Source of the DNA: Selaginella moellendorffii
Taxonomy: Eukaryota > Streptophyta > Lycopodiopsida > Selaginellales > Selaginellaceae
NCBI RefSeq assembly: GCF_000143415.4
Contig: NW_003314315.1
Span: 1,301,514 to 1,365,513 of the forward strand
Reading direction: 5' to 3'
Length of the DNA: 64,000 nt
In this document: positions 1-13,083 of the stretch, piece after piece
Layout: every line of letters starts with the position of its first letter
Position numbering within the stretch: the stretch's first letter is position 1
Made by a program: the position numbers and the translations under genes
Notes under the pieces: model-generated
The model's input: only the letters and a program-made list of their open reading frames with translations
The model's database searches: none
Told to the model about the DNA's origin: nothing

Positions 1-56
1 CACTCACGCAGCTTGTCCTCCCACCCTGGAGCCAAGGTAAACAGGAGTTTATAGAC

Positions 57-488
57 ATGTGTTGTTACGGAGGTTGTTCGCAAGTTGGGGGGATATGTTC
101 CCACATAGCGATGATATTGGACGAGGTGATTGTGAAGGTGGGGTTGAGGGGCATTCCAGCGTCTGTTGGGCAAACAATACTAGTTCCGTTTGACATGACG
201 CTCAAGGATGAGTTGTATGTCGAATACACTTTCGGGTTTTCGTCGGATCACATAAAGTACTTCGATCATTGCTGGACCGTGAAAAAAGACGAGCTGCTGG
301 AGTTTGTCACTGCATCAGAGGGGCCGACGAATATGTCCGCCTTGAGGCTATACGCCTGCATCAGATCCATCTCGCTGGGGCAGTGCTGGAGTCGAAAGCG
401 ATTGGCCAAGACCCAGTTCCGAATCGATACGCGGATTGTATCAGCTTCATTCTGGAAAATCGACGCATCAGGTCTTACACCCACATGA
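57..488 (+). CDS. Unrecognised open reading frame, possibly part of a gene cut by the window edge
   Basis: A 143-codon open frame at the left edge. Its N-terminal part has a Cys/His spacing (C-C-x3-C, then GGICSHIAMIL) that resembles a SWIM zinc finger, but the match is partial. A second frame over about 330-520 reads plausible protein (ILENRRIRSYTHMNEIWEAK), so this may be two exons of one broken or edge-truncated gene. No splice model joins them convincingly. I do not recognise the family, and chance cannot be excluded. Confidence 0.22.
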   Translation: MCCYGGCSQVGGICSHIAMILDEVIVKVGLRGIPASVGQTILVPFDMTLKDELYVEYTFGFSSDHIKYFDHCWTVKKDELLEFVTASEGPTNMSALRLYACIRSISLGQCWSRKRLAKTQFRIDTRIVSASFWKIDASGLTPT

Positions 489-645
489 ATGAGATCTGGG
501 AGGCGAAGAAGGCGGGAGTGATGTATGAGTCTCTATGTCCATTTTCACTTTTCCTCCACAGATGTGTACCAAGAGGCTTTCAGGATTGCAAGGATGCAGG
601 ACATATTCGACATGGATATCTATGACATTTCTTCTGTAAAAATGA

Positions 646-2331
646 ATGGGATTACTGAGGAGAGCAGCCAAGGCCAACAGGAAGATCGCCCTCGTACGCT
701 CCGGACACGAAGGGGAAGATGCACGTCTCCAACGCAGTTGCCTTGCATCTCGGCTCAAGCGCTGCGCCACCGCCGCCGATGTCGCGGAGCTCCACTCGGG
801 CTCGTCCTCAGACCTGCTGCCACACGATACTTTCGCGTGCAATGTGCTGGTCCAGATGTATGGAAAGTTTGGGAGGATGGAGGACGCCGCAGCGGTGTTC
901 CACGCAATCCGGAACAAGAACATCTTCTCGTGGAGCATTCTGCTGTCGGGTTGTGCCCAAAACGGGCATTTGGATGGGGCTAGGTGGGCATTTGATAATA
1001 TGCCATCCAGGAACGTCGTTGCGTGGGGCGCGCTGCTCCTTGCATTTATCCGCGCTGCACGTATGCGCGAAGCGGTCCAGACGTTTCATCGGATGCCACA
1101 GCACGACGTGGCATCGGTGGCTTCTGTCTTGACTGCGAATGCCCAGGCAGGGCATATTTTTGAAACAAAAGCTCTAATCGAGGCGATTCCTCCGGGTCAA
1201 GGCGACGTCGTTGTGTGGACGGCATTGATTGGATGTTACATTGCAGAGAACCGCATTGACGACGCCAAGCGCGTGTTTGATGGCATGGAGGAGAGGAGTG
1301 TGGTAACTTGGACCGCATTGTTCACAGGGTATGCCAACGAGGGACTCGTTGCGAATGCCAAGGTCATGTTTGACAGGATGCCCGAGCGGGACGTGGTGTC
1401 GTGGAACTCTATGGCTGCTGCGTTTGCGCAGAATGGCGACTTGCCACTTGCAAAGCAAGCTTTTGATAGTATTCCCGAGCAGAATGTGGTGTCCTGGAAC
1501 GCGATTGTCACAGCATATGCCGAGAACGGGCAGCTGCATGATGCTCTGGATCTCTTCCATAAAATGCCGGAGAGGAGAATGGTGTCGTGGAACGCTGTCG
1601 TTTCCGCGCACGCGAACTGCGGAGATGTGGAGTCGGCCAATATCTTGTTCGATCGCATGCCACAGTGGACGCTGCTTGCCTCCACCGCGATGATCGTTGC
1701 TTATGCGCACAAGAACCTTGTGGCAGAGGCGCGCCGGATCTTCCATTCTCTGGAGGCTCGCGACGTTGTGGCGTGGAACGCTATGATCTCTCTCTACGGC
1801 CAGAATGGGCTGGTGGAGGAAGCAAGCAGGGCATTCCGGCGCTTGCCAGTGAGCGAGCGCAACCTGGTCAGCTGGACGGCCATGGTGGCGGCATATGCCC
1901 AGAACGGGCATAGCAAGCAGGCCATGCAGACGTTCCAGCAGTTGGAGCTCGAGGGCGTGGAGGCGGACGAGATTTGCTTCAAGACAGTGTTGGGCTGCTG
2001 CAGCCACGCCGGCCAAGTCGACGTTGCATGCTACTGCTTCACGTCCATGGTGGGGGATCACGGCATTGCTCCGTCCAAGTGCCACTACTGGAGCATCCTG
2101 GACGCACTGGGCCGCTCGGGGAGGCTGGGAGAATGCGAGGAGCTCATGGGCAGCATGCCTTTCTCGCCGGACGAGGTGGCGAGAGGGAGCGCGCTGGCCG
2201 CTTGCAAGAACGACAGCGACATGGAGCGCGCCAATCGGATCGGCAACCAGCTGCTCGAGACCGATCCAGACAGCGCCCCGGCCTACGTCCTCATGGCAAA
2301 CCTCTTCTCCGCTGCAGTGGGGGCGAATTAG
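646..2331 (+). CDS. Pentatricopeptide repeat (PPR) protein, PLS type with short E region
   Basis: Intronless, 561 codons. Tandem 31-36-residue PPR motifs run from about residue 60 to 480, with the hallmark strings VVSWNSMAAAFAQNG, VVSWNAIVTAYAENG and FDRMPERD repeated. PPR proteins bind organellar RNA one base per repeat; PLS members usually specify C-to-U editing sites in mitochondria or plastids. The protein stops within the E region (YVLMANLFSAAVGAN) and has no E+ or DYW deaminase domain, so it would need a DYW partner in trans if it is an editing factor. The first ATG gives a basic Arg/Lys/Ala-rich N-terminus that could target an organelle. Its stop lies 27 bp before the ATG of the SCO1-type gene. 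Family is certain; the RNA target is unknown. Confidence 0.93.
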   Translation: MGLLRRAAKANRKIALVRSGHEGEDARLQRSCLASRLKRCATAADVAELHSGSSSDLLPHDTFACNVLVQMYGKFGRMEDAAAVFHAIRNKNIFSWSILLSGCAQNGHLDGARWAFDNMPSRNVVAWGALLLAFIRAARMREAVQTFHRMPQHDVASVASVLTANAQAGHIFETKALIEAIPPGQGDVVVWTALIGCYIAENRIDDAKRVFDGMEERSVVTWTALFTGYANEGLVANAKVMFDRMPERDVVSWNSMAAAFAQNGDLPLAKQAFDSIPEQNVVSWNAIVTAYAENGQLHDALDLFHKMPERRMVSWNAVVSAHANCGDVESANILFDRMPQWTLLASTAMIVAYAHKNLVAEARRIFHSLEARDVVAWNAMISLYGQNGLVEEASRAFRRLPVSERNLVSWTAMVAAYAQNGHSKQAMQTFQQLELEGVEADEICFKTVLGCCSHAGQVDVACYCFTSMVGDHGIAPSKCHYWSILDALGRSGRLGECEELMGSMPFSPDEVARGSALAACKNDSDMERANRIGNQLLETDPDSAPAYVLMANLFSAAVGAN

Positions 2332-2358
2332 GGTTCTTGAGGGGTTTTTGCGGGCACG

Positions 2359-3671
2359 ATGGGTGCGTGGCGGAGGTTGCTGGCGTCTGCTCTTGTCACT
2401 GGAAGGAGCCGCATTCTCAGTCCCCAGTCGCATCACTCTCGTCTCTTGGCGCCTCGGCTCGTGGATTTCTTCCCAGGCACGCCGGCAGCATTCCAGGTGT
2501 GGAATTTCCTCTTTCTTTTCCAAACGTGCGTGCTAGAATTTGTTTCTTGTCTCAGGGCTTTCAAGGCGTCCAAAGAAGAATGTCGACAACCACGGCAGCG
2601 TCATCGGCGGCGGATGCTACGTCTACTGCCGAGAAACCTTTGGCCGAGGGAGTAGAGGGGGAAGAAACCAAGCAAGCTAAGACCGAAGCACCAGTTTCTG
2701 GCGAGGCGAAAGTCGTTCGCCGCAACGTAAGTTTTTCTTTCGATGTACATTCCTCGTCTTTGCTTACTCTTTGTTCTTGGAGCAGCCAGTGTCGTGGCTA
2801 AGTTTCTTCCTTCTGGTAGCCACAGCCGCAGCATTGCTGTTCGTGTTTGAACGAGAGAAGAAGAAAGCGCTGGACGGTGAGTCAAGTGATTGCTGTGAGA
2901 CGCCAAGTGAGTGACGTTTCTTTTCTTTGGTGTTGTTTGCAGCGATCAGGAACAAGGAGATGGACGTAAAGTATGGCCCCTCGGTCGGGAAAGCAGCGAT
3001 TGGAGGCCCATTCAAGCTCGTCAACCACGAAGGCAAGACGGTGACAGAGAAAGATTTCCTGGGGAACTGGACGCTCATGTATTTCGGGTTTACATCATGC
3101 CCGGACATCTGTCCCGACGAACTGCAAAAGATGGTGCAAGCGATCGACGCTGTAGGTTGGTATTTTCAGCGCTCCAGGGACGTAGCTCTCTTCTCACGCG
3201 TTGCAATTTCTTCCTGGTTGTGCAGATAAAAAATCTGGCTTGAAGATTGCCCCGTTGTTTGTGTCTGTGGATCCAGAGCGCGACTCGGTGGAGCAGATGA
3301 AAGAATACGTGCAAGGTACCGCAGGTTATGTCTTTTGCTCTCATCCATTTGTGGCGTGCAGAGTTTCATCCCAGGCTAGTGGGATTAACCGGAGCTCCCG
3401 AAGATATCAAGCAGGTGGCGAAGTCGTTTCGGGTCTACTACATGAAGACTGGGGACGAAGGCGATGACTATCTGGTGGATCACTCCATCATAATGTGAGT
3501 GCTGCTTGCTAGTCTTCCAGCTGATTGTTTCCCCTCTGCTTGTCTACCAGGTATCTCATGGACCCGAAAATGGAGTTTGTGAAATTTTTTGGAAAGAACT
3601 ACACCGTGGACGAGCTGTCGCAGGGAATCATGGACGAGGTGAAGAATCATGGAAAGACGAAGCGGAGCTAA
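2359..3671 (+). CDS. HCC1: SCO1-type copper chaperone for cytochrome c oxidase assembly (HCC1-like)
   Basis: Seven exons: 2359-2496, 2556-2726, 2786-2876, 2943-3155, 3226-3315, 3362-3494, 3551-3671, giving 318 residues with all introns GT-AG and 46-70 nt. The N-terminus is an Arg-rich presequence ([17 protein letters not shown]). One membrane helix follows ([18 protein letters not shown]), then the thioredoxin-fold SCO domain. The copper ligands are present: CPDIC, and the distal His in YLVDHSIIM. Typical SCO strings include [11 protein letters not shown] and FVSVDPERD. Known role of the family: it sits in the mitochondrial inner membrane and delivers copper to the CuA site of COX2. The gene starts 27 bp after the stop of the upstream PPR gene. 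Confidence 0.93.
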
Positions 3672-3788
3672 ACCATGTCTAGGAAAGTTTTGGGCGTAGA
3701 AGAGATAAAAGAGTTCTAGTTCTTCCTCGGGGTGTTTTAAGGCTTAGTATAATGTGGAGAAGGAAAACCGAGGAGGGTTTGTAGCTCA

Positions 3789-5052
3789 ATGGCGGGCTTG
3801 TCAAGTCTCGGCCAGCGCAATTGGTTTGTGTGTGGAAGCTGCAGCGGTAGGAAGGATGGGTTTGGAGGGGCAGTGGCGGGCGGCAAGACGAAGAAGAGGC
3901 TTAGTTTGGGAAGTGAGCTCCTCCAGCCGCTTGTAGGAGGAAGTAGATGCTGCTTGTTCGCTGGGCAGAGCCTCTCACTCTCATCACCGCTGCTCTCCTC
4001 TACCAAGAAACGCGGTAGCAGAGGCGTAGTCACCATGGTCAGTAGTGATACTCCTTTCTCTCCTCTGAATTGACACACTCTCTCTTACAGGTGATTCCTT
4101 TTGTCCGAGGGGACGCGTCGGCACAGCCGCCCCCCGATCTCCCATCCTATCTCTTCCACAACAGGATTGTCTTTCTGGGCATGTCACTGGTTCCAGCAGT
4201 CACGGAGCTCATCATGGCGGAGTTCCTCTACTTGCAGTTCGTGGATCCCGAGAAACCAATCTACATGTACATCAACTCGACAGGCACTACCAAGGTATTT
4301 CGATGCCTCCTGTTATTCTTCACTCGTTTCCTTCGCTCGTCAGGATGGAGAGAAGTTGGGATATGAAACGGAGGCGCTGGCAATGTATGACACCATGCAG
4401 TAAGTGTCTCGCGTGATTGTCTCTGTCTGTTTTTTTCTCATGGTGCTTTTGGTCCCCAGGTACGTGAAGCCGCCGATATTCACTCTCTGCGTTGGGAATG
4501 CGTGGGGTGAGGCTGCGTTGCTTCTAGCCGCTGGAGCAAAAGGAAATCGATCTGCGCTGCCTTCGACCACCATCATGCTCAAAGAGGTCGCTTTTCTCTT
4601 CGTTTTTCTTTTTATTTCTGGAGGCACTGATTCCTTCCATTTGGATTGAGCATGGCAGCCTATTGCACAGTTTCGGGGGCAGGCCACTGACATCGATATT
4701 GCACGCAGAGAAGTTCGCAACTTGAAAAAAGACTTGGTACGTAAGAGGATGGATGGATATGTTTTTCTTTTTTTCTATCACGTGACTAACAAAGCCTTTG
4801 GGCTCCAGGTTGAGCTTTTAGAGAGGCATACAGGCCAACCTGCAGACAAGATCGAGGAGGACATCCGTCGTCCCAAGTACTTCAGCCCGGACGAGGCTGT
4901 TGATTATGGACTCATTGACAAGGTAAGGAGGCTTTTCTTGTGTCTTTTATACTTGATATGCTCGTGTGGATGAGCAGGTACTAAGAACTGAGAAAGGAGA
5001 GAAGTCCAAAGGTGTTGTAGATCAATTGCGACAAGCGCAGCTTCTCAAGTGA
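3789..5052 (+). CDS. CLPR4: Plastid ATP-dependent Clp protease non-catalytic subunit ClpR4
   Basis: Seven exons: 3789-4037, 4091-4294, 4344-4399, 4460-4586, 4659-4736, 4809-4922, 4978-5052; 300 residues. The first 75-80 residues are Ser/Gly/basic-rich like a plastid transit peptide. The ClpP fold follows (PSYLFHNRIVFLGMSLVPAV, KPIYMYINSTGTTK, YFSPDEAVDYGLIDKV). The position of the catalytic Ser is GNAWGEAALLLAAG instead of the active GxASS form, so this is a structural ClpR subunit; the wording is closest to ClpR4 as I know it. Known role: part of the ClpR ring of the stromal Clp protease, needed for plastid protein turnover. The 3' end converges with the alanyl-tRNA synthetase gene, the two stop codons being about 50 bp apart. 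Confidence 0.92.
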
Positions 5053-5101
5053 GCAATTTTATACAGTTTTTGACATGGTGCAGAGACAAGTATGTGCTAT
5101 A

Positions 5102-8724
<3,623 letters not shown>

Positions 8725-8780
8725 GGAGGGCCGAGGGCAAAAGCACACGGGCGGAGAGATGAGCGAGTGAGAGATCGAGG
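8725..8780. promoter_or_regulatory. 56-bp divergent spacer between two start codons
   Basis: The start codon of the alanyl-tRNA synthetase (minus) and that of starch synthase II (plus) are only 56 bp apart. Both core promoters must lie in this spacer or inside the opposite transcription unit. On the minus strand a TTTAGGGCT telo-box lies inside the coding side at about 8696-8704, between the two candidate AlaRS start codons. No TATA box was seen. Basis: sequence for the spacing, inference for promoter function. Confidence 0.5.
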
Positions 8781-11361
8781 ATGGTACCCTCGGCCGTGGT
8801 CGTGCCCATTGTCACCGCTGCCGCTGCCGCCGGCGTCGCAGCCGATCGCCGCCATTTCTCCTCTCCTTGTTCGCCGCACAACTGGAAGAGGAGGAATCGC
8901 CCGCCCGGCGAGGACGATGGAGCGTCAGGCTGTGGCGCTGTGGACAGGGCTGCATTGCGCTGCTGGAGCTGGAGTGGCCATGGACTGGCAAGGTCTGGGA
9001 AGCTGTGGATCGTGAGAGCGGCGGATAGAAATGGTGGTGAAGCCGGTCAAAATGCTGAGGATGCCAGCGTGCGAGCAGCAGTCGACGAGGGTCAGAGGCT
9101 ACTGGCTTTGCAAAAGGAGCTTCTTGAACAGGCAGGCAAACCATTCTCCTCTTCTAAAGTTTGCTACATTGTTTGTATGCCAATCTCTCTCGCCAACTCC
9201 ACTGCTTTCTCGCAGGTCACCGAACGAAAGAAGCTCCTCAACACCTTGACGCAGGAGTTTGGTACCACGAAAGAGAAGGAAAACTCCAGTCCATTCGAGC
9301 CTAGCGATGGAGAAGTCAGTCCGGCAAGTGTACCTGGAATCGGTGCTTGGCCGCCGCAGTCAATGCGGCCTCCTCAATCAAGCCCGGCATCTTCACCTTC
9401 GGTACTTGTACCGGCAGAACCGCGGGTGGTTCGTCCCCCTGGCTCCGGCTTGGACGAGGCCAGAGCCGGCTCTGGATCACCCATCCAGAAGAAAGTTTTG
9501 GATGAGGCACCGCCACTGGCCGGAACCAATGTCATGAATGTGGTCATTGTGGCGTGCGAGTGCGCACCGTGGTCTAAGACCGGTAAGCTCGAGCTTTTCC
9601 TCGATCACCTGGATCGGCCGACTAACGCACGGATATACAGGTGGGCTTGGCGATGTCGTGGGGGCATTACCAAAGGCGTTGGCACGGAGGGGTCACCGTG
9701 TTATGGTCGGTATTCATCTCGACGGCCTTCCCGACTGACTTGTGCGTTCCATGGTTGCAGGCTGTCGCTCCTCGTTACAAGAATTACGTCGAAGCATGGG
9801 AGACGGGTGTGCGAAAGGTGTATAACGTAGCTGGACAGGTACGGTGTGACAATATTTCGCTGCTCATCACTCTTGTCGTAGACAAAATCTGATTTTTTCA
9901 GGACATGGAAGTTGGCTACTTTCATGCCTACATCGATGGTGTGGACTTTGTGTTTGTGGACTCCCCTATGTTCCATGGCTGGTGTCACGACATCTATGGC
10001 GGCTCCAGGGAGGTGAGCAGGATGTGAGTAGCAAACTGGAAAGACTCATGTTTTGCTGTTTATCTTTGTCAGGATGTACTGGCTCGCATGATTCTCCTGT
10101 GTAAAGCGGCTGTTGAGGTCAGTATAGCACTCGCAAACGTGGAGAGTACTAGTGGTGGTTTTTGCTTCTTGTAGATTCCGTGGCATGTCCCTTGCGGTGG
10201 CGTCTGCTACGGGGATGGGAACCTCGTGTTTATTGCAAACGACTGGCACACGGCTCTGCTGCCCGTTTACCTGCAGGCGTACTACCGTGACAATCAACTC
10301 ATGCAGTACACGCGCTCTGTCTTGGTCATTCACAACATTGCGCATCAGGTGCTTTTGTTTCTTTCCTAGCACATCCCTCGTAAACTTTGGTGTCCTGCAT
10401 TCAGGGACGTGGGCCTCTGAGTGACTTCGGAAAGCTTGGGCTGCCAGACCACTTCCGGGACAAGTTTGCTCTCTACGATCCAATCGGAGGGGAACACATG
10501 AACATCTTCATGGCGGGTATCCTCACGGCACACCGAGTGATTGCGGTGAGCCATGGCTACGCTTGGGAGTGCCAGACTCAGGAAGGCGGCTGGGGGCTGG
10601 ACAACGTGATGCGAGAGAACTCGTGGAAGCTCAAGGGCGTGGTTAACGGCATTGACGACTCGGAGTGGAACCCCGAGGTGGACAAGTGCCTCGTCGGCGA
10701 TGGCTACAAGCAGTACAGCAGCGCGAGCCTCGAGACTGGGAAAGCCGCTTGCAAGGCGGCGCTGCAAAAGGAGCTGGGACTCCCGGTGCGACCCGACGTG
10801 CCGCTGCTGGGATTCATCGGGAGGCTCGACTACCAGAAGGGCGTGGACATCATCGCCGAGGCGATACCGTGGATGATGGGCCACGACGTCCAGTTGGTGC
10901 TGCTGGGAACGGGCAGGCCCGACCTGGAGGAGCTGCTCCGTTCGTTTGAGGCCAAGCACCGGGACAAGGTGCGTGGATGGGTGGGATTCTCGGTTAAGAC
11001 TGCGCACCGGATCACTGCCGGCGTGGACATCCTGCTCATGCCATCGCGTTTCGAGCCGTGCGGCCTCAACCAGCTCTACGCCATGAGGTATGGCACGGTG
11101 CCCGTGGTGCATGCCGTCGGGGGACTCCGGGACACGGTGACGCCCTTTGATCCCTTCACGAACTCGGGGCTGGGCTGGACGTTTGATCGGGCGGAGGCGT
11201 CGGCCATGACGCATGCGATCGGGAATGCGATGTGGACGTACAAGGACTACAAGGAGAGCTGGAGGGGGATCCAGCTGAGGGGCATGAAGCAGGACTTGAG
11301 CTGGGATCACGCCGCGCAGCAGTACGAGGAGGTGCTGCTGGCCGCCAAGTTCCAGTGGTAG
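8781..11361 (+). CDS. SS2: Soluble starch synthase II (glycosyltransferase family 5)
   Basis: Eight exons: 8781-9158, 9216-9582, 9641-9705, 9761-9838, 9902-10012, 10073-10117, 10175-10348, 10405-11361; 724 residues. It extends alpha-1,4-glucan chains with ADP-glucose in plastids. The N-terminus is a plausible transit peptide ([20 protein letters not shown]) followed by a variable region. The catalytic part starts at about [16 protein letters not shown] with the ADP-glucose-binding KTGGLGD motif split by an intron. The C-terminal GT-B domain has [39 protein letters not shown] and [11 protein letters not shown]. The last exon is 957 nt long. Intron 1 (57 nt) is a multiple of three without stops, so its retention would leave a functional frame. 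Assignment to SSII rather than SSI or granule-bound synthase is by sequence feel. Confidence 0.9.
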
Positions 11362-11426
11362 CACAAGGAAAAAAAAAAGCTGTACATCAGAAGGTTTGCT
11401 CACCTAGGGCTTTGGATTTCATTGAG

Positions 11427-11720
11427 ATGCAGCACGAGGTGGACCAGCGGACGCTCTTTCTGGTAGGCAGTGCGAATGAAATCAGTGACTATCTGATGTA
11501 TCAGGTGAATGTCTTTATAATCAACACGGTGGAGCTCCTCAACAAGGTCTCGAGCGCCTGTGACACAAGGCTTAGTCATTTACACCAGTAAAAATCCTGG
11601 CGTTTCTTCTGCACTATGTTGATAAAAGTGATGTCAAACAGGAGGATCTTGCGAATGGACGCCACACTGGCACTGGTGGAGGCCAAATTGAAGAGCGTGA
11701 GCAATCCAGCAAACCAATAG
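11427..11720 (+). CDS. Small coiled-coil protein resembling WASH complex subunit CCDC53/WASHC3
   Basis: Three short exons, 11427-11462, 11505-11587 and 11642-11720, give a 65-residue protein with GT-AG introns of 42 and 54 nt. After VDQRTLFL comes FIINTVELLNKVSSACDTRL, then RILRMDATLALVEAKLKSV. This follows the CCDC53 pattern (F-[VI]-x2-TV-x-x-LN-x-x-S-x-x-C-x-x-[KR]L, then RI-x3-[DE]-x-TL-x-[IL]-x-[DE]AKL). The SCAR/WAVE subunit BRICK1/HSPC300 is related and is the main alternative, but its N-terminal DW-x-NRE signature is absent. A TAGGGCTTT box lies 24 bp before the ATG. The protein may continue through another intron at the GTGAGC around 11698. CCDC53 belongs to an endosomal actin-nucleation complex; that role here is inference. 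Confidence 0.5.
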
Positions 11721-11821
11721 AAATGTAAGAATTGCCAACCTCCCAAAACATGATCATTTCTTGAGCACCCTGGCCATGGACGGTGTCAGTCCTGTGCAAA
11801 GAAGTTTTGCTAGACTGGTAT

Positions 11822-13019
11822 TTACTTGTAGATATAGGCAGCTATGCCCAAGACGACGCAAAGCAGTATAACGTCAATGCAGAAGTTCCTTCCCGATCGG
11901 ATCTGTCAACTGAGGAATTGAGCAGAGTCACCAAAAGAACGAGGAGAAAGAGATTACCTTCGACACCACCTCTTTCATTCTCGCATTGTTCTTGGTCAGG
12001 TCCCCCGTTGCTTTATCAATCTGCGACAGTAGCCATCCAGGTCCAATTAGACATTGCGCTGGACATAGCAGCGTTTACCTTCTCTTCCATTTCGCCGACC
12101 ATGGGATCTTGCTTGTCGAGCTCCTGAGACAGGCGCATGCGGGTTCTGAGATGACACTAGTGGGTGCAGGGCGCAGCACAGAACCTCACTGATATCTTCC
12201 GCCATGTTTTTGAGCGTCGACAAGCCTTCTGAAATGATGTCGAGGTTTTGATCCTGGAGGTTCCAAAGTATACCAGAGGTACAAAGCACCATCCGAGACA
12301 ACAAAGGCTTAGGATACCTGCTTGTTCTTTCTGTGTTGAAACTCTTCCTGGTAGGCTGCTGACTCCGCCGTGTGTTCGTACCTCTCGGACCTGAAAGCTT
12401 CGTCTGCAGCTCCAGAGGTTAGAGTTGTCCGTATCGATCATAAGTATGTACCAGCGGCGGCAGAGTCGATCTTGATCTCAATGTGTGACTTGTCGATCTT
12501 CTTCTTCTTCTTGGCCCCCATCATGGTGCCTTCGGGGATGTCATCGATTCTGGCTGCCAGGGCAACAACAAGGTCTGGACGGGCGGCAAGATCCTCCGGA
12601 GATAGTGCTTTCACCTTGAGGAGAGCAAGACGGAGTGGGAATGGAGCAGAGAATGGTTGAGTTATTAGAGACGGTTGGGTTGTTCCACCTTCTTCTTGGC
12701 CAGCCTCTCGAGCTTCGGGATCTCTTCGCGCAGAGCTGCCTTGGTCCGTCGTATCTCTGCATTCATGGTGGCGACGGCGGCTCTGTTCTTTTCCTCGGCG
12801 GCCTCGTTCGCTTTCTGTGCGTGCAAGTCAGCGGAGGGTGGGAGGGCATAGCGAGCGCACCTTGACGGTAGCTTCGATCTCGGCCTCCATTGTGGTGTAG
12901 AGCTGCAAGAAGTGGTCATCCGGGTTGATGTTGAGGTCCTTGTGCTGCTTGGACGGATCATACTTGTCAAACTTCTTGCAGATGGCGTCCACCCGGACGA
13001 GCATGTCGATGATGCTCAT
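11822..13019 (-). CDS. SYP71: SYP7-family Qc-SNARE syntaxin
   Basis: Eight exons (minus): 13019-12861, 12814-12689, 12614-12452, 12409-12318, 12253-12185, 12123-12079, 12020-11958, 11902-11822; 265 residues, almost the length of Arabidopsis SYP71. The N-terminus MSIIDMLVRVDAICKKFDKY, the string EKNRAAVATMNAEIRRTKA, and the SNARE motif (NLDIISEGLSTLKNMAEDIS through RMKEVVSKI) are SYP7 signatures. It ends with a single tail anchor (NFCIDVILLCVVLGIAAYIY) and Lys. SYP7 proteins act in membrane fusion at the ER, plasma membrane and cell plate. The start codon is 64 bp from that of the divergent haem lyase gene; the 3' end faces the CCDC53-like gene. Confidence 0.92.
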
Positions 13020-13083
13020 GGCTTGTTAAAATGCGGAGGAGCCCTAACTCCTGGAGAATCTTTTTAGGGCTTTGCAGCGAGAG
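13020..13083. promoter_or_regulatory. 64-bp divergent promoter with two telo-boxes
   Basis: The start codons of SYP71 (minus) and of the cytochrome c haem lyase gene (plus) are 64 bp apart. The spacer carries TTAGGGCT on the minus strand (about 13041-13048) and TTTAGGGCTTT on the plus strand (about 13063-13074), one pointing at each gene. Telo-boxes of this kind are known promoter elements of plant ribosomal-protein and housekeeping genes. No TATA box was seen. Confidence 0.55.

Noticed and set aside
1174-2523. Long minus-strand frame of 449 codons
   Set aside because: Antisense shadow of the GC-rich PPR gene; no domain and His/Arg/Leu-rich nonsense.
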